Shown: positions 6,510 to 14,649, counted from the stretch's first letter. The stretch is DNA of 16,064 nucleotides from BJHL01 sp035299305 (GCA_035299305.1 DATGWV010000239.1:1-16064); one strand, 5' to 3'. Numbers and translations: made by a program. Notes: generated by a model from the letters alone, not told the origin.

Positions 6510-6650
6510 CCGCAGCGCAATTCGCATCGAAACATCCCTGTCACAAATGGACAGTCGCCATGGGCACAACACATGGTCATGTCCACCGCAGCCGCGACTG
6601 TAGCACGTCACTCGCCAAACTGGTTATTCCCCCTCGCTCCCCGCCCACCC

Positions 6651-7967
6651 TTACCGAGGCGGAGCCTTCTCCCCTTCCGCCGGCTTCTCCGTGCGGTCCG
6701 TCGCCTCAGTCTTCAGCGGCCCGGGCACCGGGGGCGTGTACTCAATCGGATACCCCGCCCGCGTCTCGAACATGGACTGAATCCAGTTCACCGCCGCCCG
6801 GAAGTTGGGGTCGTCCTCGCTGTCAAAGATCGGCTTCCACACCCGGCCCAGCCCCTTGACCTCCGGATGCTTGAAGATCGCCTTGTTCCGGGGCAACCCC
6901 ATGTGCAGCAGCGGGCTGCGAGCCGGCTGGGCGTAGTCAATCAGCCCCTGTCCTTCCGCCGTGCGATACCGATCCAGAATCAGGAAGTTGGTATACGCCG
7001 ACCGGGGACTGTTGGGCTTGCGGGTATAGAGGAACAGCCGCCCGGCCTCCTCTCCCCCGTGGCACTTGGTCGTTGCGCACGAGTTCACCAACCACGTGCG
7101 ATGCACGTCATTGATGAAGCTCCGCATCGCCCGCGGATTCTCCTCCACCTGCACGCGGTCATAAAACTCCCGGGCACGTAGATCAAAGAACCACGCAAGA
7201 ATCTCCGCCGGCTTCTGGCGCAAAAACTGCTCGCGGCCCTCGGGAGTCGTCGGCACCTGCCCACGTCCCTCCACCAGTTGGCCCGCGTACTTGTCCATGA
7301 ACTGTTCGACCGCCGCCCGCGGAACAAGCATGCGCGGCGGATCCTTCAAATCCACCTCAAACACGCGAATCAGATTGATCTGCTCATCGCTCAGTAGCGG
7401 AAATGAATCCATCGCATCAAGTGGCACCGCCACGCGCTCGCGCGGCTCCTTGGGCGTGACAGGCAATGCCGGCCCCATCCCCTCCAGCTTGAGCTGTTCG
7501 GTCAGCACAATCTTGAGCTGATTCGCCCCGGGATGATCCGGCTCGGCCTTTAGCGCCCGCTCAACTTCCTTCAGCGCAAGGTCGTACCGCTTGCGCTCAT
7601 GCAGCCACCGCGACAGCTTGAGCAGCCCCTCAACATCTTCATCAGGCGTGTTCGCCCGGAAGCGCTGGTAGCGTTCTTCAATGGTCGGAAGCTCCGTCAG
7701 CCGTGCCACCTGGTTCATCGCAAAAGTCGTGGGCACCCCCTGAATGCTCAGCACGACATTCGCCGCGTCCTGAGAAATCAGCACGCCCGTGACCTTTTGG
7801 CCGTCTTTCAGCGTCAGTTCCGTCTCGCGCTGTTCCACCGCGACTTTCGCCGCCGGTTTCTCAGGCTGCTTCTCCTGCCGCGCATCCGCAATGCAGGCGA
7901 TAGCCGCAACCCCCGCAAGGGCCAGCAGACACGTTCCCAACGACCAACTGTGCTTCCGGACAAGCAT
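6651..7967 (-). CDS. Secreted TPR-like protein with CX4CH haem-type motif
   Basis: A 438-residue precursor. Residues 1-30 are a signal peptide (basic start, hydrophobic LGTCLLALAGVAAIACIA, then ADA). Residues 48-92 look like a small beta domain (LKDGQKVTGVLISQDAANVVLSI). Residues 98-155 look like one or two TPR-type helical pairs (LLKLSRWLHERKRYDLALKEVERALKAEP). A second domain at about 190-410 contains VNSCATTKCHGGEEAG (295-310). CX4CH is a known variant c-type haem site, as in tetrahaem cytochrome c3, and conserved-looking HMGLPR at 355-360 could supply an axial methionine. The C-terminal tail is proline- and lysine-rich. No known family was recognised. It follows fapA by 111 nt with two hairpins between, so it may be a separate transcript. 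The ATG at 7967 starts the signal peptide. Confidence 0.78.
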   Translation of the reverse strand: MLVRKHSWSLGTCLLALAGVAAIACIADARQEKQPEKPAAKVAVEQRETELTLKDGQKVTGVLISQDAANVVLSIQGVPTTFAMNQVARLTELPTIEERYQRFRANTPDEDVEGLLKLSRWLHERKRYDLALKEVERALKAEPDHPGANQLKIVLTEQLKLEGMGPALPVTPKEPRERVAVPLDAMDSFPLLSDEQINLIRVFEVDLKDPPRMLVPRAAVEQFMDKYAGQLVEGRGQVPTTPEGREQFLRQKPAEILAWFFDLRAREFYDRVQVEENPRAMRSFINDVHRTWLVNSCATTKCHGGEEAGRLFLYTRKPNSPRSAYTNFLILDRYRTAEGQGLIDYAQPARSPLLHMGLPRNKAIFKHPEVKGLGRVWKPIFDSEDDPNFRAAVNWIQSMFETRAGYPIEYTPPVPGPLKTEATDRTEKPAEGEKAPPR

Positions 7968-8000
7968 CGGGCACCCAATCGCAAGCGAGGGGAAGCGGGG

Positions 8001-8017
8001 CGGACCGCGCAGGTCCG
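8001..8017. promoter_or_regulatory. GC hairpin upstream of the CX4CH protein gene
   Basis: CGGACC (8001-8006) and GGTCCG (8012-8017) form a perfect 6-bp stem with a 5-nt loop, 34-50 nt upstream of the 7967 start. There is no T-tract, so it is more likely a leader structure or dyad than a terminator. Confidence 0.4.
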
Positions 8018-8061
8018 GCGCATGAGCCGCTCAGGTCTGGCATGGTAGCGCACCCCCCTTG

Positions 8062-8074
8062 GGCCGGTTCGGCC
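8062..8074 (-). terminator. Hairpin just after the fapA stop
   Basis: GGCCG (8062-8066) pairs with CGGCC (8070-8074) over a 3-nt loop, 5 nt beyond the fapA stop codon on the minus strand. It is GC-only with no U-tract, so it is a weak terminator candidate at the 3' end of the chemotaxis operon. Confidence 0.4.
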
Positions 8075-8078
8075 GTCC

Positions 8079-9620
8079 TCACGCCGCCCGCATTGCCGCA
8101 CCGATCGACGCCAAAGCGTCGTAATCCAGCCCCACCAGCCGCGTCAACGCCCGAATATCGGCGGTCGCCGTCCCACTCGTCACCCGGCAGTGTCGGCTCA
8201 CCGGCCCCTCCGTCCCCGCCGACAGGTCGCGCGCGATCGGCATCGCGTCGCCATCGGAGGAAATCCGCACGGGGCCGCTCAGGGTCCTGCTGAACTCCAG
8301 CGTCCACTTGCCCATGTGGACCTTGACGCCCGGATGGATCTTCCCGTGCACCGTCAGCTCATGCTGCGTGTGCTGCGCGAAAAGCTGCGACACTCGCGTG
8401 ATGGCCTTCACCAGCTTCTTCATCATCCCCGCGCTCTGCTGATACGCAAACTGCGCTTCAGTCACTTCTTCGGCGTACGAAGCCGCGCGACTCTTCGCAC
8501 GCTTCAAGTCCTCCAAGTGCTGCTTGTCCTTCTCCACGCGCCGCTGCAGTTGCTCCTGCAACTTCGAGAGATGCGCAACCGCATCTCGCAACAGAATGCA
8601 CTCGCCAATCGTAACGATTGTCTCGCCGCCGCTCTCGCACCCCAGTTCGCCCAGCTCGCACGCCATCCCCGTGACAAGCTCGCCGCGAATCATGCTGCAC
8701 GTCGGCCCCTTCAGGCGCCGACCCACGCGCAGCTCGCAGTTGTTTAGTTCTTTCACGATGAGTGCATCGCGCCCCGCGCTCGCACGCACATTCGTCATGT
8801 ACTTCGCCGCCAGGTCGCGCCCGGCCTTGACCGTTCCCTTTTCGCGCGCCGCGATGCCCTGCTGCAGCGTGATGGATCCTCTCGCATCCAGCGTCGCCGC
8901 GTCCACCAGATCGCGCACGATGATGTCGCCCTTCGCTTCCACCTTGAAGCAGTCGCGCACGCCCTTCTCAATGACGACGTTGCCCGGGAACGCGACGTTC
9001 CCCGTCGAAAAATCTACGTTCCCGGTAATGACCACTGTGCTGTCGATGCGCAGCTTGTTGCCTTTGGCAATCAGTTTGCCCTCGCGCAGACTCACGATAT
9101 CGCCATTCGCCCGCAGCTCCAGCGAATCATCCAGCTTCGGATGAAGGGGTCGCCCCTGCTTCGCAGCAATCGCCTCACCCAGAACATTCAGTCCGTCGCG
9201 TGCGGGCTTCGCCGGAATGATGCGAGCCACCACCGTGCCCGCAGGCACCCACTCCACACTTGTGCGCGAGTGATGATCGACCACCGCCTCAGATTTGACA
9301 TCTTGCTTCGCCGCGACCACCAACTCGAGCCGCGCATCAACGCCATGTTCCGGAGGCGTGCCCGTCAGCACCGGCCGACGCAATTCCGCCGCGCCGGCGT
9401 TCTCCAGGTACTCGCGGATAAGCCAGCGAACCCCACGCTCTCGCTCCGCATTGCGGACGACGCCCGCCTCGTCAAGTCGCATCTGCAAGTATGCTTCGAT
9501 CAGCAGGTCCGGCGAGATGTCCGGCGCCAAAATGAGACAAGCTTCGAGCTTGTCCGCCGCGATTTCAACGCGGACGAGTCGCTCGAGGCTTGAACTGTAC
9601 TGATTGAAGTTCCCCGACAT
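8079..9620 (-). CDS. fapA: Flagellar assembly protein A (FapA/DUF342 family)
   Basis: A 513-residue cytoplasmic protein of the DUF342/FapA family. The N-terminal part (about 1-145) resembles the FapA N-terminal domain, including GTVVARIIPAKPARDGLNVLGE at 128-149. Residues 170-345 are a right-handed beta-helix built of repeated short strands: VVITGNVDFSTGNVAFPGNV at 196-215, then EAKGDIIVRDLVDAATLDARG and related repeats with the GDI and AKYMTN pattern. Residues 350-415 form a charged helical hairpin or coiled coil (LSKLQEQLQRRVEKDKQHLE). The last 90 residues are less conserved. FapA is known from Vibrio as a protein linked to flagellation and polar flagellar control. Here it ends the chemotaxis operon, after cheY by 144 nt, supporting a motility role. 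No flagellar structural gene is in the window. Confidence 0.85.
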   Translation of the reverse strand: MSGNFNQYSSSLERLVRVEIAADKLEACLILAPDISPDLLIEAYLQMRLDEAGVVRNAERERGVRWLIREYLENAGAAELRRPVLTGTPPEHGVDARLELVVAAKQDVKSEAVVDHHSRTSVEWVPAGTVVARIIPAKPARDGLNVLGEAIAAKQGRPLHPKLDDSLELRANGDIVSLREGKLIAKGNKLRIDSTVVITGNVDFSTGNVAFPGNVVIEKGVRDCFKVEAKGDIIVRDLVDAATLDARGSITLQQGIAAREKGTVKAGRDLAAKYMTNVRASAGRDALIVKELNNCELRVGRRLKGPTCSMIRGELVTGMACELGELGCESGGETIVTIGECILLRDAVAHLSKLQEQLQRRVEKDKQHLEDLKRAKSRAASYAEEVTEAQFAYQQSAGMMKKLVKAITRVSQLFAQHTQHELTVHGKIHPGVKVHMGKWTLEFSRTLSGPVRISSDGDAMPIARDLSAGTEGPVSRHCRVTSGTATADIRALTRLVGLDYDALASIGAAMRAA

Positions 9621-9645
9621 GATGCGAGGCCCCCCACATCCCTCG

Positions 9646-9670
9646 CGCGCGAAACGTCATGGTTCGCGCG
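9646..9670. promoter_or_regulatory. Stable hairpin between cheY and fapA
   Basis: CGCGCGAA (9646-9653) and TTCGCGCG (9663-9670) form a perfect 8-bp stem with a 9-nt loop, midway in the 144-nt gap between the cheY stop and the fapA start. No T-tract follows in the minus direction. It could be an mRNA-processing or attenuation structure that sets fapA apart from the che genes. Confidence 0.5.
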
Positions 9671-9764
9671 ATTGTCCCAGATCGCCCGCTGCGCGCCCGC
9701 CGAATCACTCCGGCCCGGCGCGATCCATGCCCCTCCCAAGGTGCACGAATCATCCCGCTTGCAA

Positions 9765-10145
9765 TTACGCCGCCGCCGACTGCCCGCACTTCGCCAGCGT
9801 CTCTTGAATGCGCTGACTGAGCAGATCAGGCGTGAATGGCTTCACCACGTAGTTGTTCACGCCCGCCTTGATGGCCTCAATGACGCGGCTCTTTTCCGCT
9901 TCAGTCGTGACCATGATGATGGGTGTGGTCTTGTTGGTCGTGCGCCACGCCTTCACGAACGTCAACCCGTCCATGTTGGGCATGTTCCAGTCAACCAGCA
10001 TCAGGTCCGGACGGAACGCCGGCGCCTTGCTCAGCGCGTCCTGGCCGTCGCAGGCTTCGAGCACCTCCGTGTGCCCGAGCTGCGCCAGAACCGCCTTCTG
10101 GATGTTGCGCATCGTCTTGGAATCGTCAACGAGAAGAATCCGCAT
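9765..10145 (-). CDS. cheY: CheY-type single-domain response regulator
   Basis: A 126-residue receiver domain with no output domain. The phosphorylation pocket is complete: acidic pair Asp7-Asp8 (LLVDDS), phospho-acceptor Asp52 in MLVDWNMPNMDG, switch Thr80 in MVTTEAE, and Lys102 in VVKPF. Tyr99 is in the usual aromatic switch position (NNYVVKPF). It should be phosphorylated by the neighbouring CheA and act on the flagellar motor, with CheX removing the phosphate. It lies 80 nt after cheX; AGGAAG precedes the ATG at a good distance. The C-terminus is slightly long and alanine-rich. Single-domain receivers of this sort can also serve as phosphate sinks, but the position in a che operon favours CheY. 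Confidence 0.92.
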   Translation of the reverse strand: MRILLVDDSKTMRNIQKAVLAQLGHTEVLEACDGQDALSKAPAFRPDLMLVDWNMPNMDGLTFVKAWRTTNKTTPIIMVTTEAEKSRVIEAIKAGVNNYVVKPFTPDLLSQRIQETLAKCGQSAAA

Positions 10146-10225
10146 GTTTCACTTCCTGGTGTTCTGTCGTGTGCAACTTCATCGTCGCACGAGTAAGGGA
10201 GCTTGTGTCAAAACGCTGACTGATT

Positions 10226-10738
10226 TCACGCCTTGGCGGGCTGTGCCGCAGTGGCACCTGTCTTGGCGGTCGTGCTGACGGGCGAAGGCTTGATCATCAC
10301 TTCGATGTACAGATCGCCGCAGTCCGTCGCACACGGAATCACGACGCACGGAAGGTCGCTCTGCCGCGCGACATGGTGATTGCCGCCGATGATGACGCTC
10401 GGGCAGCTGATCGCCACCTTCTTGTCCTTGAACATGGCCTTCGCGCCGCCGCTCACCATGTTGACCAGTTCGCCGACTGCGTCAGCGAAGTCAGGCGTGC
10501 CCAGTTGCATCGGGCTGCCCGCAAAGAGCGCGACGACATTCTCCGCTGTCTTCTGCGGGAAGGCCAGCACGACGCTGCCCTGCACGTCGCCGCTCATGCC
10601 GATGATCCCCGACACGTCGTGGTTGGGGTTGTCATCCTTCTTGAGAAACGGTTCCTTCACCGTGACCTGCAACTGCATCATCGTCGAGAAGACGTTCTGA
10701 ATGCTGGCGATGAATGGCTTGATGAACATCGGGTCCAT
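10226..10738 (-). CDS. cheX: CheX-type CheY-P phosphatase
   Basis: A 170-residue protein of the CheC/CheX/FliY phosphatase family. The diagnostic helix reads DAVGELVNMVSGGAK, with the ExxN pair Glu90-Asn93 that the family uses to attack phospho-aspartate on CheY. It has a single ExxN helix, as in CheX, rather than two as in CheC. Flanking features fit: SGIIGMSGDVQGSVVLAFP (43-61) is the beta-hairpin region and a C-terminal strand pair reads CVVIPCATDCGDLYIEVMI. The start at 10738 (MDPMFIKPF) is preferred over an earlier ATG because AAGGAG lies 10 nt upstream and homology begins there. It is placed between cheA and cheY, which fits ending the CheA-CheY signal. The tail of about 15 residues is alanine- and threonine-rich. 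Confidence 0.88.
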   Translation of the reverse strand: MDPMFIKPFIASIQNVFSTMMQLQVTVKEPFLKKDDNPNHDVSGIIGMSGDVQGSVVLAFPQKTAENVVALFAGSPMQLGTPDFADAVGELVNMVSGGAKAMFKDKKVAISCPSVIIGGNHHVARQSDLPCVVIPCATDCGDLYIEVMIKPSPVSTTAKTGATAAQPAKA

Positions 10739-10788
10739 GCTTGACGAGCTCCTTGCCTGTGGCGCGTGTTGCACCGGTTAAGAACGAT

Positions 10789-13053
10789 TTATCTTCCTTC
10801 GGCCATCGAGATCAGCCGATCCACATCAACAATCAAACTGACCCCGCCGTCGTCGCGCACCGTCGCGCCACTGACCGCCTTGGGCATCGAACTTGCGCCA
10901 GTCTCGTCCAGCGCCTTGATAACCACTTCCTGCTGACCGATCAGCCGCGTCACCATCAGGCCTACGCGCTTCTCGTGCTGCTGCAGCACCACCGCGAACG
11001 GACTCTCCTGACGCTTGTCCGTCGGCTGATTGAACAGCTCGGCTGCATCCACCAGCGGCAGCACCGAATCGCGCAGTCGCATGACGCGATGCCCGCCGAT
11101 GCTGCTGATCTGATCTTCCTGGGGCCGGACGATCTCCAGAATACTGCCCAGAGGCAGTGCGTAGATCTCGCCGCCAACCCCGACCATCATCGCGGGCAGA
11201 ATCGCGACCGTGAGCGGAATCGTGATGCTGATAGTCGTGCCCTTGCCCAGTTCGCTCGAGAGTTCAATCGCGCCCTTGAGCTTCTGAATGTTGGTTCGCA
11301 CCACATCCATGCCCACGCCGCGGCCCGAAAGATCGCTGACCTTCTCCGCCGTGCTGAAGCCGGCTTCAAAGATGAAGTTCCACACTTCGCGATCGCTCAG
11401 GGTCGCGACCTGTTCCGCCGTCGCGAGGCCGCGCTCGACTGCCTTCTTGCAGATCTTCTCGCGCGACAACCCGCGACCGTCGTCGATGACCAGCACGCGC
11501 ACATGGCTGCCTTCGTGGCTTGCTCGCAGCGTCAGGGTGCCCGTCTCGCTCTTGCCCGCCTTCACGCGGTCCTCAGGCATTTCCAGCCCGTGGTCGCAGC
11601 TGTTGCGAAGCAAGTGCACCAGCGGATCGCCCAACTCTTCAATCACGCTCTTGTCCACTTCGGTGTCGCCACCTTCGATGACAAGTTGAATCTTCTTCCC
11701 AGTCTTGGCCGCCAGATCGCGAATCAATCGCGGATACCGGCCAAACAGCTTGTCGAGCGGCTGCATGCGCGTCCGCATCACCGCGAGCTGAATGTCGCTC
11801 GTGACGCGATCAAGTGTGCCCGCCGCCGCCGTCATCGCTTCCGTGAGTTCCACGTCCGCGTTCGTCGCGCTGGCGGCACGACGTGTCAACGCGCCAATGC
11901 GATTCTTCTGCAACACCAGCTCGCCCACCAGATTCATGAGCGACTCAAGCCGGCCAACTTCCACGCGAATGGTGTTTTCCACCGCCTTGGTGTCGTGCTT
12001 CTCGCCGCCCTTGTCCGCCGGTTTGTCGCCGGTTTTCTCAGCAAGCTTGCCATCAGACTTCGTTTCAGACGCGCTCGTGGGCGTTGCAACCTTCGCACTG
12101 TCAGCCGGCTCCGCAAGCGGATGCGGCTCATGCACAGGCGTCGGTGTCACCGGTTGCGCGGCTCCCGTCCACGCATTCTCCAGTTGATTCAGCAGGTCAT
12201 CCGCCGCGACTTCGCGCACTTCGCCGGCCTTGATGCCCGCCGCCTGGCTGTTCACCAGCTCACACAGCGACTTGAGATGAGGCATCACGTTGCCGAGCGC
12301 ATCTTGCTTGCTCGTCAGCTTGCTCGCGGCTTTCGCCATCGCCTGCGCCAACTCGCCCATCTGCCCGTGCTCAAAGAAGTCGACGCAGCGACCAAGCTGC
12401 TCGCACGTGTCGGCCAGCGACTGCGCCGACGTCTGCACATCCTGCGAGCCGACCAGCGAGTTCAGCCCCGCCTGCACCTTGTTCATCGTCTCATCAAGAT
12501 CAGCAACCAGGTACTCCAGCAAGTCCGCCTTGCCAGGCCCAAGTTCGAGCTTGCGAACGTTGCCACTGCTGGGCGTTGCCGCGCTTTGAGCTGCCTGCTT
12601 CGCAGGTTCCGCTGCCGGAGCGGCGGCTTGCTGTGCGGGGAGTGCATCGCTCTCCACATTCAGCTTGCCTTCGCCAATCGCAGCGAGTTGCGCGACAAGC
12701 TCAGCTCGCGGCACCGACAGTTCTTCGCCCGCGGCCAGTTGGCTCATGTGCGTCTTGAGAATGTCTACCGCTTCCAGCAGCAGATTCATCATCTTCGGAC
12801 CGACGACAACAACGCCGTTGCGGGCTGCGTTCAGCGCGCTCTCCGAGCAGTGCGCAATCGCCACCAGATTCGTCAGTTGCAGGAAGCTCGCGCTGCCCTT
12901 GATCGTGTGCAGCGCGCGGAACACCTTGTTCAGGAGCTCCGGATCACGCGGCGTCGACTCCAACACGACCAGATCCCCCTCGAGCAAGCCCAGAAGCTCG
13001 CCCGACTCAGTCAGGAAGTCCTGCACAATTTCTTGATCAAAGCCTGCGGGCAC
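10789..13053 (-). CDS. cheA: Chemotaxis histidine kinase CheA
   Basis: A 754-residue kinase that autophosphorylates and passes phosphate to CheY and CheB. The P1 Hpt domain (1-110) has the phosphorylated His49 in HTIKGSASFL. P3 dimerisation spans about 360-430 (VEVGRLESLMNLVGELVLQKNRI). The P4 ATPase has the N box HLLRNSCDHGLE (480-491), G1 VIDDGRGLS, F box FEAGFSTAEKVSDLSGRG and G2 GRGVGMDVV. The P5 CheW-like domain is 610-754. Between P1 and P3 there is no recognisable P2 docking domain; residues 165-300 form a helical region and 300-355 a proline- and lysine-rich linker. The start is GTG at 13053, with GAGGAG 7 nt upstream; an ATG closer to the Shine-Dalgarno is out of frame. cheR ends 17 nt upstream and cheX starts 50 nt downstream. 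Confidence 0.93.
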   Translation of the reverse strand: MPAGFDQEIVQDFLTESGELLGLLEGDLVVLESTPRDPELLNKVFRALHTIKGSASFLQLTNLVAIAHCSESALNAARNGVVVVGPKMMNLLLEAVDILKTHMSQLAAGEELSVPRAELVAQLAAIGEGKLNVESDALPAQQAAAPAAEPAKQAAQSAATPSSGNVRKLELGPGKADLLEYLVADLDETMNKVQAGLNSLVGSQDVQTSAQSLADTCEQLGRCVDFFEHGQMGELAQAMAKAASKLTSKQDALGNVMPHLKSLCELVNSQAAGIKAGEVREVAADDLLNQLENAWTGAAQPVTPTPVHEPHPLAEPADSAKVATPTSASETKSDGKLAEKTGDKPADKGGEKHDTKAVENTIRVEVGRLESLMNLVGELVLQKNRIGALTRRAASATNADVELTEAMTAAAGTLDRVTSDIQLAVMRTRMQPLDKLFGRYPRLIRDLAAKTGKKIQLVIEGGDTEVDKSVIEELGDPLVHLLRNSCDHGLEMPEDRVKAGKSETGTLTLRASHEGSHVRVLVIDDGRGLSREKICKKAVERGLATAEQVATLSDREVWNFIFEAGFSTAEKVSDLSGRGVGMDVVRTNIQKLKGAIELSSELGKGTTISITIPLTVAILPAMMVGVGGEIYALPLGSILEIVRPQEDQISSIGGHRVMRLRDSVLPLVDAAELFNQPTDKRQESPFAVVLQQHEKRVGLMVTRLIGQQEVVIKALDETGASSMPKAVSGATVRDDGGVSLIVDVDRLISMAEGR

Positions 13054-13060
13054 GGATCAT

Positions 13061-13066
13061 CTCCTC
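13061..13066 (-). promoter_or_regulatory. Ribosome binding site deciding the cheA GTG start
   Basis: On the minus strand GAGGAG lies 7 nt before GTG at 13053, inside the 17-nt gap after the cheR stop. The nearer ATG on that strand is in another frame and would not read the Hpt domain, so GTG is the start. Confidence 0.8.
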
Positions 13067-13070
13067 GTTC

Positions 13071-13925
13071 TCAAGCGGCCAACTTCACGCCTGCTTTCGC
13101 CTTGCGATAGCAGAACCCCTGCGCGATGGGCATCGCGGTCCACAGTGTGCTCGTTCGAATGTTCTCGCTGTGACCGATGAACAGCGTGCCGTCTTGAGCG
13201 AGCTGATCGCTGAAGCACTGCAGCACCGTGTCCTTCATCGGGTCATCGAAGTAAATCATCACGTTTCGGCAGAAGATCACGTCGAAGGTGCCGAAGCGCT
13301 TGGCCCCCAGGCGATCCTTCAGATTGTGAAGCTGAAAGTTCACCATCTTCTTGATCTGTTCATCAAGCAGCCACTGCGAGCCTTCCTGCTTGAAGTACCT
13401 GCTCTTCACCAGCGCGGGCGTCGTGCGCATCGCGTAGTCGGTGTACACGCCCGCTTGCGCGATGTCGAGCACCTTCTCCGAGATGTCACAGCCGACGATC
13501 TCAACCTTCCAGTCAGCCGCACGCAGCCCCAGCGAGCGGTGAATCTGAATCGCCAGCGTGTAGGGCTCTTCGCCGCTACTGCACGCCGCGCTCCAGATGC
13601 GCAGCCGCTTCACGCTCTTGCGAGCTTCAAGCAGTTCAGGTAGCACCTGCCGCTCAAACACATCAAGCTGAGGCTCGTTGCGGAAGAAGCTGGTCTCGTT
13701 GATCGTGATGCGATTGAACATCTCCTGAAACTCGTCCTGCTGGTACGGGCCGATGGTCAGGAATGCGATGTAGTCGTCGTAATTTTCGAGCTCAAGCTCA
13801 GTCAGCCGCGAACCCAGGCGCGACTCAAGCACGTACTTCTTGTTGTCGGGAAAGTGAATCCCGCTTCGCGTGTAGATGATCTTGCGAAGGTCGCTGAACT
13901 GCTTGTCGCTCATTGCGGTCGCCAT
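13071..13925 (-). CDS. cheR: Chemoreceptor methyltransferase CheR
   Basis: A 284-residue S-adenosylmethionine-dependent enzyme that methylates glutamates of chemoreceptors. The N-terminal helical domain (6-70) holds MSDKQFSDLRKIIYTRSGI. The link to the catalytic domain is TINETSFFRN (74-83). The catalytic domain has SAACSSGEEPY (112-122, SAM motif I), GCDIS (145-149), FDVIFCRNVMIYF (214-226) and GHSE (251-254). The usual GTSTGEEPYS loop reads AACSSGEEPYT, within the family's range. No TPR extension is present. The ATG at 13925 has GGAG about 8 nt upstream; a longer frame adds only 13 unconserved residues, and MSDKQF at 13913 is a second possible start. It pairs with CheB in this operon for adaptation. 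The 101-nt gap to cheW holds a weak octamer array. Confidence 0.92.
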   Translation of the reverse strand: MATAMSDKQFSDLRKIIYTRSGIHFPDNKKYVLESRLGSRLTELELENYDDYIAFLTIGPYQQDEFQEMFNRITINETSFFRNEPQLDVFERQVLPELLEARKSVKRLRIWSAACSSGEEPYTLAIQIHRSLGLRAADWKVEIVGCDISEKVLDIAQAGVYTDYAMRTTPALVKSRYFKQEGSQWLLDEQIKKMVNFQLHNLKDRLGAKRFGTFDVIFCRNVMIYFDDPMKDTVLQCFSDQLAQDGTLFIGHSENIRTSTLWTAMPIAQGFCYRKAKAGVKLAA

Positions 13926-13985
13926 GCACGTCTCCGATTCCTGACTGATGCTCAAAGTCAACAACGCCTTGAAGACGCATCACGC

Positions 13986-14024
13986 CTCTTCGCTCCGTCG
14001 CTCTATGTGTCGCCGTGTCGCGCG
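13986..14024. repeat. Weak octamer array G between cheW and cheR
   Basis: Imperfect 7-8 nt units on the plus strand (CTCTTCG, CTCCGTCG, CTCTATGT, GTCGCCGT, GTCGCG) lie 3 nt beyond the cheW stop on the minus strand. It is less regular than the arrays at 1607, 2441 and 4005, but has the same period and position after a stop. Confidence 0.35.
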
Positions 14025-14026
14025 AA

Positions 14027-14524
14027 TCACGCCGCCTTCGCCGCGTCGCCCGACGCCTGGTCGGCGAACAGCTTCGCGATATCGAGCAGAATGATCAGTC
14101 GATCTTCCAGCTTGCCCACGCCCGCGATGAATTCGCTGTCGATGCTGCACACCATCGCCGGAGCCGGCTCCACGATGTCGCTGCTGATGCGCAGCACTTC
14201 ATGCACGCGATCCACGATGAACCCGATCACCCGCTTGTGCACTTCCACCACGATGATGCGCGACGCTTCGCTCTTCTCGCTCACCGGCATCGCGAATTTG
14301 CGGCGAAGATCAATCACGGGAATGATCTTCCCGCGCAGATTGATCACGCCCTCAACTTCCGGCGGGCTCTGCGGCACGCGCGTCAGTTCCATCATCCGGT
14401 TGATTTCCTGCACCGCAAGAATGTCAACCGCAAACTCTTCGTTCGCGACCTCAAACGTGACAAGCTGCAGTTGCGTCACACCGGTGTTGCCAGTCCCCTC
14501 GTTGTTCGTTCCTTGCGTCGCCAT
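14027..14524 (-). CDS. cheW: Chemotaxis coupling protein CheW
   Basis: A 165-residue coupling protein made of two SH3-like subdomains that joins chemoreceptors to CheA. Typical motifs are QLQLVTFEVANEEFAVDILAVQEINRMME, VPQSPPEVEGVINLRGKIIPVIDLRRKF, then IIVVEVHKRVIGFIVDRVHEVL and a closing LIILLDIAKLF. The first 15 residues (ATQGTNNEGTGN) are a low-complexity lead and the last ten are alanine-rich. The ATG at 14524 has AGAGGA upstream. It lies between cheB and cheR, 159 nt after the cheB stop. Full-length and apparently functional. Confidence 0.93.
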   Translation of the reverse strand: MATQGTNNEGTGNTGVTQLQLVTFEVANEEFAVDILAVQEINRMMELTRVPQSPPEVEGVINLRGKIIPVIDLRRKFAMPVSEKSEASRIIVVEVHKRVIGFIVDRVHEVLRISSDIVEPAPAMVCSIDSEFIAGVGKLEDRLIILLDIAKLFADQASGDAAKAA

Positions 14525-14649
14525 ACCCCAGTTCCTCTCTTCAAGAAAGCGTGTTTCCGCCGCATCGCGGCCCGTGTGTGTTTTCGACGAATTCCCCTGA
14601 CTACTTCATTTCGATCTCGCATCCCGCCATCGCTTATGCGGGGGACGCT

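Noticed and set aside
6571..6582. ACATG-GT-CATGT dyad as an operator for the lipoprotein gene
   Set aside because: A single 5-bp dyad about 100 nt upstream of the start, with no promoter elements beside it; expected by chance at this length.
10741..13110. Long plus-strand open frame (789 codons) opposite cheA
   Set aside because: It is the antisense shadow of cheA. Its translation is rich in Arg, His and Leu without domains, as expected opposite a GC-rich gene, while the minus strand shows complete CheA motifs.
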